Shown here: one piece after another, positions 11,146 to 23,800 of the stretch
Layout: each line of letters opens with the position of its first letter
How positions within the stretch are numbered: the first letter of the stretch is position 1
NCBI RefSeq assembly: GCF_011397635.1
Contig: NC_064753.1
Coordinates: 31,954,322 to 32,018,321 of the forward strand
Direction of reading: 5' to 3'
Length of the DNA: 64,000 nt
From: Epinephelus fuscoguttatus
Lineage: Eukaryota > Chordata > Actinopteri > Perciformes > Serranidae
Made by a program: the position numbers and the translations under genes
Notes under the pieces: model-generated
Databases searched by the model: none
The model's input: only the letters and a program-made list of their open reading frames with translations
What the model was told of the DNA's origin: nothing

Positions 11146-13621
11146 ACACACACACACATATAAATGCATACACTGAGGAAATCAAAATGTGTCAATGTGA
11201 ACTGTAAACACAGCTCTTTGTCTCAAGTAGTTTACCTGATGTAACAGTGTCTGTGTGTCCAGCGATATGTTCACACTGTATGGAAAAGAAGCGGTAGTAA
11301 AGTGCATGCTCGTGCATGTGCATGTGTGTGTGAGGTGTTGTGAGCTGCAGCATAGGCTTCCTGTGAGGGAGCAGATGTCGCAGAGCTCAGGCACAGCTGC
11401 GACGGGCGATAACCGTGGTGGCAAGAATATGTCGGCACGCTGGCTCTTCTCCCTGGGTCTTATCAGCCTCACACAGCATACAGACACACACACGCGCGCG
11501 CGCACACACACACACACACGCACACACGCACACTCATATAGACACTCTACAATAAGGAACTGCCACCCAGCACTAGCACACCCTCACAGCAAGCCCAGAT
11601 AGAGGGAGGAAGGCAATGAGAGAGATGGAGAGAGGAAGAAAAGGAGAAAGGACTAAATCAAGGGACTTTGAGGGAAAAGGTGCAGTGAATCCCTAACAAA
11701 GCCTTGGCTCATGTCTGCTGTATCATAGACTTCATAATTTTGTGCCAATCCTAATCCTCTATAGCTATGAATAGGCTATTCTTCACAGTTTTCTCTCAAA
11801 AGAAAACATAACCTTTATATAAGTACACAACTTTGCTACTTTCACATCTTGATATCGACAATATTATTACCAGGTCTCTGAAGACCTGTTTGCACAATCA
11901 GTCACTTAAAATGGACTTGAAGAGTTTATTTTGATACCAGTATCCTTCTCATCTTTAAACTCAATCTTTTTTAAAATTCAAGCTCATTACAATGTCACAC
12001 AGTTGTAAATCTGATTTTGTGAATTGGGAGTTGTAATACCTGTTGTGTAAGTTTGTGTGCACCCACAAATTAAGGCAGGTATTTAACATAAAAATAAAAT
12101 TACATAAGTTACATTTAGGAAAAGAAACATAGTTGGCTGTCTTTGGGTTTTGGCAAGTAATGTAAAGCAGGCTTGGTCTGCAAAAAGAAACATGATGATA
12201 CAACGCATTCTCATCCCATTCTCAAATACCCTCACTTTGTCAGTGGACCTACACTTCAAGATATGACACACTAGGTACCCTCCGGCATCTGTTTTGGACG
12301 TTCTGGGATGGCATGTCAATTTACACTTGTTACAGGCATGCAGTCATTTTCAAAATAAATGTTTTTAGGTTTTTAGGTTGATTTCCTTAGATTTAAGCAA
12401 CAAAAGGTTTAGTAAAAAAACATCATGGTTTGGCTTACAGTTCACACAGGAATTGAACAGCAAACTTCGGGGTGAAAGTCCAGAGTTGGTTAGATCCATT
12501 CACCACCCCTCCCTTCTTATCATACGCCCACTGTCAAAGCAGTGGTATTGGATGAGTTGGATTGTTGGCCGCTGCCTCTAAAACTGACACGCCGGGTGCT
12601 AATGATACCGCCGCGAAAGTTGCCTCTGCGTCGGTGTCTGATGCTGACATCACTAACAAAGCAGTATTTGATGAGTAGGCAGTGAGAACAGGCTGGGTGA
12701 CGATGTACCTTACCATACTAAAAGTTGACTTGGTTTCACATGGTTCAGCCAACCACTCTCCTGGGGGAAAGTCCTGTGTTTTGTGACCCATCCACCACCC
12801 CAACCTGCCTTATGTGGACTACCTCCATCTTTACTCCCATCAACCAACCTGATGTTTTTCCGAAGCCATTGAAATCTGGCGCTTGGGCGGTGACTTCCAG
12901 CGTCAGCCAATGACGAAAAAAGCTGTCCTTTAACGTCGGCATGATATGCAGCCGGTCGGCGTTATAGTTTAACAGTGGTCGGCCGTGTCGGTGGGACAAG
13001 AATGAAAGTTAAGGTAGCGAAAGTCCGAGAAGGGCAGGCAGGAGGGGTGGTGGATATGTCAAACAAACACCGACCTTCATGCAGGAGAGCGGTGTTTGCG
13101 TCCTGTAAGATTATAAATCCTAATCCTAACCATGTGTTTTTGGTTCATTATTACGTGGGTTATATACAGATTGTGGTGCATTACTTTTCGCAAGTATATG
13201 TACGAACAGTGCATGAGGACAGCCTGGAGTTTTTTTATACTGTAAATGACTCACCTCATTTGCCTCTAAATAACTTGTTTTGCTTACAGTTTCTCTGTGT
13301 CATCATATCTCAGCACTTAAGCTGATGAACAACGTTATCACAAACACAATGACCGAGCAAAAACTACATTTAGTGGTAAAATGTTCTAACCTTACTGTAC
13401 ATGTAAAATGTAACTTCAGCTTAACTTCTGATCCATTGCTTGATAATTGCATCACTGTATTCCTGACGCAGATACAGGCAAATAGATGTGGCAGAGATCA
13501 TCAAAAAATGTGGGAAAAGACTGATGTTGATGCAAGAAGAGGGAGGAAAACAGAGTAAATCAGGGATAGAAAAAAGTGAGAGGTGCTGTATGTGTGGGAG
13601 GAGAGGCAAGGTGGTGATGAG

Positions 13622-13701
<80 letters not shown>

Positions 13702-16700
13702 AGTTATCCTCTCTGTTTCCTCAGCACCAGCTTTGTGGTTTCTATGAGGAACAGATGTTCACAACTTGATACAGTGCCTCATCCCCCTCGACTCACTATC
13801 TCCAGTGCCAGCACCACCAACTGTCTGCACACACACAAACGCGCACTCACGCAAGCACACACACATATTGTCTCTTGGGAAACACAGTCATATATAGCAG
13901 TGACTTTCTCATGTGAGTGTATGAGGGTGTATTCACCTGCATACTGAGGACTTTTTACTGTCCGTTTCCCTCGCAGGCTCAGGCTGCATATCCTGTTCTT
14001 GAGTCAACACTTGATATGATCAGGTGTCATTTCCTCCTTTGTCAGTTTGCACTTCTGTTGGTCAGCTGTGACCCTGTGGTCTTACTCAGACTGGTAGTGT
14101 GGCCAAAGAAAACACACATATGCATGCACTTACTGTGCCTGTATGCATGTAGAAGCTAAAGTCCACATGCTCGCACAGGAGTCCTCCTGTAGATAAAGAT
14201 AACTGGTGGCATCTCACACTTCTTGCTCCTTGTCTCCAGATTAGTTGTTGGCAGAAGGACTATGAATGCCTATGCATAATAAAAGTAAGGTAACCTAACA
14301 TCTCACTGCAATTCAACCTCATTTTACATAGTCTGCTGTTTTTGCTGGCTCAGAAATTAAAGGGACAATTCACCCCAAAATCCAAAATAAATATTATCTT
14401 CTTACCTGCACTACTCAGTCTAGATTGCTTTAGTGTGAGTTGCTGATTGTTGGAGATATTGGCTGCAGAGATGTCTGCCTTCACTTGGCTTGTGTTGCTC
14501 AAAGTGCCAAGATAATCCACAGAACTTGCTGTGAGCAGTTTCATGAAGGAACTTTTGTCTCTCTAAGTGCGTTTCCATTAACCCTAGAAATGCACAAAAC
14601 CTAAATATCGCAATAAAACACTGGTAATGGAAACGCCTACATTTTGAAGAAACTCAAATATTAAGAAAAAGTTTTTATGCTCTCATGAGGTGGTTTTTCA
14701 GATGTGTCGATACAGAAGTATATCGTGAAAGTGTAATGGAAACACTTTTTACACAAATATAAGTCACCGGACATTCAAGTACTCTGTTAATTCCTTTTTC
14801 ACGATCCTCTCCCAGAAATCCTTTATCCATCGTCACTGCCACACAAGGACTTTGCCTTTGGAATACCACTTGCTCTCTTCATCTTCGGTTGTAGACTACT
14901 GCAACAGTAGCAGTGGCAACCGAGATGATTGTTCCAGCTCACAAGAGATTTGGAATGTCCATCTTATTTCCGCAAAGTGCAGTCTTGTGGGACGAGATTT
15001 TATGAGAATTACGGCTCACACGCAAAAAACCTTTTAATGGAAACACCTGCAGGTCGCAAATGTACTTTGTCCAAACTTTAGAAATATCGCATTTATTTTG
15101 TGCAAAACTGTAATGGAAACATGATTTCTGTCAAACTACACTTGAAGGAAAAACTACTGCGCAGAAGGAAGCTAGCATCTACTGCTAGCTCACCTAGCAC
15201 CACTGAGCTAGCTAATGTTACAGCTCAGCCAAGGAGGACACCGCTTACAACTTGTGCAGTCAGGAGCACAAGCCTCTCGTCCATGAGTAGATCCACTCTT
15301 CCTTCTGCGCGGTGACACGATTGGTTGGTGTAGTTTGGCAGAAAGAAAATAGTTCCTACATGAAACTGCTCACAACAAGGTTTGTACAGTAGATTATCTT
15401 GAGTAATCAGGTCATGATTTCTGGAAGGAGACATTGCTGTTGAGTTTGTCAGATGTATTTTTTGGGACTTTGAGCATCACAAGCCAAGTGCCATCTAATT
15501 CCATTATATTGGAGAGAAGGCAGACATCTCTCTGGCCGATATTTCCAATACTCATCAACTCACACCAAAATAATCTATAATGATAAATAGCCCTACAGGC
15601 AGGATGAAAAATATGTGACTTTGATTTTGGGGTGAACTATCCCTTTAAAGCTTTTAAATTTTTAAGAAAAGTGATGTGATGTAAGCATTGCAATGCTTTT
15701 GGAATGCTTCAGTATTTGCACTTCAAAAATAAATTATATAATAATAACAATAATAATGATAAACTGTATAAAAAAATTTAAAAAAAATTGTATGGAATAA
15801 AAAAATATCCCGGAGCAGCCACAGTAATATATTATGTAGTGCTCTTATTAGAGTTGTTCTGTGGTAGAAAAACAGCCCCGGAAGTCAAGTATTTCAAAGG
15901 ACATTATTCCCTCCAAAGAGTATGGACTGAATTTTGAATGCACATCATGTTTGTATGATTCAAACAACCGACACTTTGCTGCTCAATTGCAAACAAAATG
16001 TCAGGGGGTCTATGGGTGCAATTTGTAAAAGCAGCATTCCAGCGTACGTGCTTGAGTGGGTGGGTCAATGATCCGTTACACCACGCCGTATCACAGAAAG
16101 ACGCTCTCTCTCTGTGTCTCATCCTCTTTCATAACATTATGGAGCAGCTTGAGAGACGTGCACACACATTAAAGATGTTAACATACAAAGTGAGAAAACA
16201 ACATCCTCTTATCAGAGAAAACAGTGTTTAAATTACAAATCCTATATTCAGAGAGGACGTGACATGTGACTGACAGAAAGATTTCTCAACACCAATGATT
16301 TTTTATCAGCGTTTCAATCAGAAATGAGTTACTTTTGTTTCTGTTTTGACCAAGTGAGATGTACTCTTTCCCACTTCATGACTGCCTGGAACCTAGAATG
16401 ATGACTTTAATGGCATCCCTGTAAGAGTGTGGTCTGTTGAATGTGCATGGACAGGACAGGAGAAGAGAGAGGAGTGCAGGAACACAATGGGTCTAGCGTT
16501 CCTTTCAGTCGGCTCAGGGCCTTATCTCCTGTCAACACACTAGCCTGTGACTGCCACTATAGGAAAGGATTTACAATGTGTGAGTGGAGGAAATGCTGCA
16601 AACTTCTCTCTTGCTTTTACGCTGACACACTCACACACGGAAACAGTCATTTCCATACCAGCACAATGACCAAACCTAGTTGTTGTATCTCGGTGAGTAC

Positions 16701-17825
16701 TCAACCATCCAGGAGATGCTGTCAACATAACAGAGTCCACAGCAGGTTGGGGGTGGGGGGGGTTTGTGAGGTGCTAGAGAAGATAGAGGAGACAAAGAAA
16801 AGGGGGAGACAAAGCTGTTTTCGTCATTAATGCCATCAAAGGAACTTCCAGTCACAGTATTATGGCGCGGAGAGTTCATCCAAGCGAGTTCCCACCTTGT
16901 GTGCGCGTGTTTCATTGTGCAGTTTATCAGGCCGGCCACATGGAGTGTCAGAGCTAACCCAGTGACCGCTCAACAAAAGGCCAAATTAAGAGGAGTGAGA
17001 GGCTGTCGTACAGGGAGGCTGACAGGTTGACTGACGCCGTTCCCGAGGAGAATAGCATCCTGTCAATCTTGGAGCTGTCACCTTGACAGGAATCCTTTCT
17101 TTGGATGCAACCCCCTTCGCCAACCTTTCTGTCACTCAAGGCCACACACACACACATGCACACACACACCTCTTCCCTTTTCAGTATTCAGCACAAGAAA
17201 CAAATAAGACACCTACAGTAACATACTAAGGAGACACACACAATGTTGCATGTGCACCGAGCCACCTAGGGCCATAACTCTGAGAGAAATATAGAGAGTG
17301 AGTTTCATAAACACTTCATCCATCTCCTTGACAACCATACTTCCACTGTGGTACTCCACACACGCTGCCTCCGACAGACTCAGCTTGTAATAGCCTGTGC
17401 ATCTGTTTATGTGTGTAATGTTAATGTATTTTACGGCGTTTGACCACGTTTACAGCAGCAAGCTTTACAGTGAAATTGGCATTTTCTGGTGTGAACAAAA
17501 ACACTGGCGCTGGACCTCAAGTAACCTGAAGTTGACTAGTTCTCATGGGCCGTGAGGGGAAACTCTTACGTTCCAATCATAGAGCACTGGGGCTTCCCCC
17601 TGCATGCTTGTTCACATTATTTAATCAGTACTGGAGTATTTTTTTCAAGTCCTTCTGGCTCCATATGAAGGCAGCGTTTGTGTTCGAGGCTGGCGAGGCT
17701 GGTGAGACTGGAGTCGGGGCAGAGCAGCTGTCTGTGTGTACTTTACAAGCTGGTTCTGTTTGTTCTGTAGACACAGCAGGAGGGGTCAGGAGGGTGTCAG
17801 CTTTGTCTTCTGTCCCCCTCTATGG

Positions 17826-17872
<47 letters not shown>

Positions 17873-20800
17873 AGCCAGAGAGAGAGAGAGAGGGCAGGTG
17901 GGTGGGGCAAAGGGAGTAACAGACCAGTGTGGACAGGTGGAGGATTCTCACTGTAGGAGACAGATGTACCTTTTCTAGGTCTCTCTCCATATAAGTCTCT
18001 CTGCTTATCTAATATTTGTTTATTTATTTAGCCGTTGTGCACATGGATGGATCACTGAACGAGCCTACTGGGCACAGGCCCAGGGCTGTCACTGGTGCCC
18101 ATGGCCTCCACCTGCAAAATGTCACTCAAGTTACCGACCAAAAGAGACACAAAATGACCTCAGACAGAAACAAAACCACAAAAAGATGCAAAAAAAAAGA
18201 GGCTAAACCACCACAAAGTCTGTGTGTCTTGCTCCTGTATAGGAGAGGTGGTGGGGCCTTTTGTGTATATCTGTGCCCAGGGGCCCACTGTCTCATTATG
18301 TGGGACATGGTCCTGCACATCGATAAACATTACTGTAAATGCACCAAAGTCAGCCAAAAATCTATTTCTCATCTACAGTAGGGCTGAAATGATTAGTCAA
18401 TTAATAAAAGAGTTAACTGACAGAAAATTATTCTGCAACAATTTTAATAATCAATTTATTGTTTAGGACTTTAGTGAAGACATGATGTCATAAATAGTCC
18501 ACATTTTAAGAGTAAGGATATGCTGCTTGTCTGAAAACCTGAGGATTTGGACGCTTGGTCAGGCAAAGTAAGCAGTTTGAAGATGTCCCGTTGCCTCTGG
18601 GGTTAATATTTGTGTTTATATTTTATGTTTTAATTTTTCCACGATTAAAAATACACAACATGACAAAGACAGCACATGATATATGATGCAGGGAGAGGTA
18701 GAAACCCAGTGGGCTTATTCAAAGCCTCCAACTATATATATTAAAATGTAAAAGTTATGGAGACAACAAAAAATAAAATACAGGAAATAATATGTCAACA
18801 TTAAAAACAATGGCAAACTAGTAAATATATATGTAACAACAACAATAGCGATAACAGAAACACATTAAAAGCAGAGAAATGTGAGTCTATAATCAATTAA
18901 TCCAAAATATAATCAAAAGATAAATAAAATAATTGTTATTGGACAGATGTCGCATAGTCACTCTGAAAGGTATAAACAATTGAAACAGCCTGTTTGATAA
19001 GATATAAACATGCCATAATAATAAAATGGGAATATTAATGTTGGTGATATAGAAGATACGGGACAACGCCATGCTTTATTATCAGGTGCTAATTAAAACA
19101 GGCAACACAATACACGCGGAGCAATAAAAATGGAGCATTAATGACGATGATAACAGCATATTTAGTCTATTCATCTTCACCTCAATCCACCCACCTCACT
19201 ATTGATGACAACACATGACAAAAACAAAGAAAAATAATACACTTTACAAGCTATGCAGTATCTACTGGCATGTGTTCACATGGCAGACAAAGATATTCTG
19301 TTGCATTCATTCAGTTCTCAGAAATCTGTTCTTCTGTGTGTGTGAGTGTGAGTGTGTGTTTTTTCCAAGTGCTGAATAAAGTAAATAAAGTCTGCAGTCT
19401 TATGAACTCAATCCTGCTCTCCTTGTGGCCCTGATATGAGGAAACAGCGGCCCCCACGGGCAGACAGCGGGACAGAGAAACAGTTGTCTCTCACTCAGCT
19501 CTCATTGCTTTTTCATGGGACCGGTTCAAGGTCTGAAATATTTAGTTTTGGGGCTGCACTGTGCACGCCACACATTCACATTATTTACATTATTTGGGTG
19601 TGTTTCAGTGCATTTTATTGTAAAAGAATAGACATTTTATAAAGTGTAACCCATTAAGGTCCACAGGAGATCATGCATGTATTGTAGGGCAGCAAACTTC
19701 GCATCCAAACGCGCAATCTTAATAATTTTGTCCCCAGTATGGAGGTTTGTACTCTACAATTTGGATCTTCTTCAATTTAGAAAGGATTCCTGTACATAGC
19801 TGCCAGCTCTGCCTCTGATGGTACCCGAGAGAGGGAGGGAGAGAGGGAGGGAGAGACAGAGAGAGAGAGGGAGAGGTTAGGAGCTCCAGATGGTGTTTAA
19901 ACGCAGACAGAAGGCTACAGCGAGGACAGAGAGAGGAGGAGGAGGAGAGAGCCGCGGTTACTGCGTACAGTGAGCTCCGCTCTGCTCCGCTCATCAGTGA
20001 AGACAAAACAAGTCTGAAACCCCCCCTGAAATTGTGACTCGACGGGAAAAGAAGCGTTAAAATATGCTCAGCTGACTGGTTTTCTGCGGGAGAAGTGGAT
20101 CTCTTTACAACACCATCTGAAGACAGATCGGCGGAGGATCGGCGCGTCGGCGGAGGAGAAGGACCGTACAGAGAAACGTGGTACTAACACCAGCCTGTTC
20201 TCGGGCTGTGAAGAAACTGTGTTTTTAAAACATTTAAAAGAAACAGAATTAATCACTGCGGATGTATAAGGACTTGTTCCTGACACCACGGACTGTGGCT
20301 GAACTGTGAACTAAAGGACAGGGGGTTAAAGTTGTCACAGGAGGAATAATAGACGCACCCTGCAAACAAGAGGATCCGCATCTCAATCATTTGCGCTTTT
20401 ACATGGGAGACGCGAGGATTTGTGGACAAAGTAGAAACCTGTTCATAGTTTTGCCTGCTTGAAAGCGAACACACAAGAAAGGACGTTTTTTTTCTGGCAG
20501 TTGATACTGTATTTTTTTTTTATATTTTATTTCCTCTATCTGGGATGGTTAAAATGAGCAAGAGAGCGGATTTACATGACCGGGACAAGTTGTGATTTTT
20601 TTTTTTTATCACATCACCTTCAACACAAGAAGCTGTTTGCTTTTAAAGACAAATACAAACCAGACTGCAAAACCAAAGACATCGATGTGCTTAAGGATCC
20701 AAGAGCCCTTACTTTGATTTCATTTCTTCTTTCTTCGATATAACTGAGAAGAGAAATACCTCATAATTTATTATACCTGGAAAGTCAAAGCCCATTTGAA

Positions 20801-23800
20801 GCCCCCCTCCAAAGGAAAGTTAAACATTTTCTTTTGTGTCAAGACTGTGGCGTTTGCCTCTCTTTCCTCTCAATATTTCATAAACAAAGCAACAACAACA
20901 ACAACAAAAAAGGAATAACACCTGAATAGTTCCCCGCACTATCTTTTATTTTTTCCTCTCCAAATAATGAGGATTGAGACGATATAAAAACCTGTTTCAC
21001 AAACTATTCGGTGTGGATTATCACCGCTACAATTACCTCAGTTTGACCTCGACCTTCACAAAGTAAGTACAACCTGCAAACTCTGGCTGTGGTGAAGCAA
21101 AGCGTTTCATGAAGAACATATTTAGTTTGCTGCTTTTGTTGTGAACTGTGTTTAAATGGCACCAACAGGGTTTTTGTAGCCTCTCGGAACATTTGTTAAA
21201 AAATAAAAAGTGTTTTATATATAAAGGCTCAGACAGCTGGAATGTCTCAATTGGTTTAAACTGACATTCTAGTCAATGTTGTGTTTGCAGCTCTGTTAAT
21301 GTCAAGGTGAAACCAGGTTATGCATGGACCTGTATGTGTTCTTTAAAAGGGCCTTTGTGCAATATTTATATTTTTTTCTGCAGTTATATCCACTTCAATT
21401 TAATGCTTTTACACATGAAGTTGATTTCAGGGGGTTTAGGATATTGAATATAGGGAAAACAATAAGTTATCTGCAAGTGAAACATCACATTTCTTCTTAT
21501 TTAATTGTTGCTTATGAAATATGTAGAGATACAGACATGCAGACTGCACTGGAAACTGTGTGTTACCCTGTGTCTGACATTGCCAACACATAAAAAGTGA
21601 GCTCTAAGATAATATGCATCAAATTATAACAATTATTTACAACAATATACACATTTACCTCCTTTACGCCTTTGGTCTGTTTATAGTAGTGAACCAAATG
21701 TGATGAGAGAGCTGAGGTGGAGGGAGACTTCAGGAGTTGTTTGCCCCACCAGTCCGAGCTGCACATCAAAGTGATGTTGAGACAAAGTGATGACACAAAA
21801 TCTTTGGTCTCCATGAACTTGGTGTCCACCTGGACTGGCTGGAGGTGATGGGTGCAAAGGGATAAATTGAAGGGATAAATTGAGACATTTACCCTTAACT
21901 GAACTCCACAGTGCCCCAGAGTAGCCCTCTGCCTTTTGCAATGATAGTGCATCACCAGTGTCCACTTATGTGACAAAAAATAAGAAGCTTGTAGACCAGT
22001 GCTTTCTGGTGGGCGCTGAGTGTTTGGGTTACTGTAGTGACACCAACTTGTGGAAACATTAAAGAGTGAGCTAGAGGAAGTGTTTAAAACAGGAATACTA
22101 TGGCAACCAAAGGGACTAAACACAACTGCAAACTGATTAAAAAAGCTGAAATCATGGTGGATAATTTATAGTGACCCTTGTAAGGGACACTCCCTGAGAA
22201 GAAACAAGCCCAGCCAAAGGTTTCTACCCCCACTTGAACAGCCTCAGCAGCGCACTCTTCTGCCTGTGAGTGCAACAGTAAAACACTCAGGCCATTTTCT
22301 CTGCAGGACACGGCCCTGTATAATTGGCCCTGGTAAATATCATCTGAATAATTGAACAGTTGATAATAGTCTCGAACAATGGATGGGAGGTTGCAGGGGT
22401 GAAACCGCAGTGCAGACACCCTGCCTCACCGCACATTATACCTCCATCACCACCAAGCGAGCATCCCAGCCTCTCTCCTTCCAAACGCTGACCGCCCCAT
22501 CGCTCAGCTGGGCCCGGCCAGCCGCCCGCTAAGGCAGATGTCCCCACTTCATCATTAAGTAGCTCTCTTAAAAGGCAGGCCATTCATTATGACCCAAGCC
22601 TGCAGAGTGTTTATTCAGTTCCCATCTACCACAGGTGCATGGATGGGATGTCTTCTGTTTTATATGCAAAAGGAAACATACCACAGGAGTTTTAAAGCAG
22701 GAACCTGTTTTCTTCTGAGGAGACAGCAGCAAGCAGGCCAGCAGGAAGTCAGTGAAGAGTCTCTGCGTTTTAATGAAAACTAGAAGAAACACATACTTTA
22801 CTGGGTGTTTGCTTTATATGCTTCTTATTATTCTGTGATTCATTGCTGCTATTTCAGGCACATCTTGACTAATGTTTCATCAACTTATCAAAGGCACAAT
22901 ATTTTTTGTCCTCTTGTGAATGCCAAAGTTAACTAGATAGTCAATCAGGAGATGTTGAAACCGTTTTTCATCATCTCAGTCTAATCTAGTCTAGTCTGTG
23001 TCGTCTGGGCGTAGGTGACGCGGCTCTTTCTGTGCTGTGGACTTGGTGCCGCAGCAGGATCTGTGCACAGCTTACGTGTTTACTGTATTAGTGTGTGGGC
23101 TCGGTGTGTGTGCGCGTGTGGTAATTATTGTGATCTAAATGCGGGCAGTGCAGGTGAAACTGGCTGTCTCCTAATTAATGAGTGGAGCAGATGGCCTCGG
23201 GTGGGCGGGAGCTGCGAGCGCACAGCAAGCCGGTCAGGTGGTCAGCACAACACAGACACCTGGGCCATCACAAACAAGACAAGCCAAGCAGTTGACACTA
23301 GCCGAAGACATCTGGCCTGGGCGTGTGTGTGTGTGTGTGTGTGTCTACGGGTCTGTGTGTGGTGTCCCTGAAAGTCAACAAACAGATATATATATATAGT
23401 TTTGTATCTGACATCATGTGACACGTTGAGAGAGACCCCTCATCATGTGCTGTGGTCTACACGTATAAGTTGTAGTTGAGAAAGAAACAAACATTAGTGA
23501 AGAAGTAGTGATGCAAATATACAATTTTGTAAAGCAGAAAATGGTGTTAGTTCTTCTTCTTCCCTCTATCCAGTCAATCGTCTCATGACTCTTCAGATTT
23601 ATTGACGTCCACTTAGGAAAACCCAACCCCCAAGTTGAAAGCCAAGGCTATACACCATATAATTTTACACCGGGGTGTTTATAAATCCTGGCAATGACAC
23701 AAAGCTACATAGTGTGCGTTGAGCCTATTTATATTTATGTTTGTGTGTACACATATACTAAGAAGTGAACCAATCTTCCTTCTATGGCCACACCAACTAA

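Noticed and set aside
21563..22123. 186-codon open frame on the minus strand
   Set aside because: No recognisable domain, no splice signals that fit, and composition like the surrounding intron. Most likely chance.
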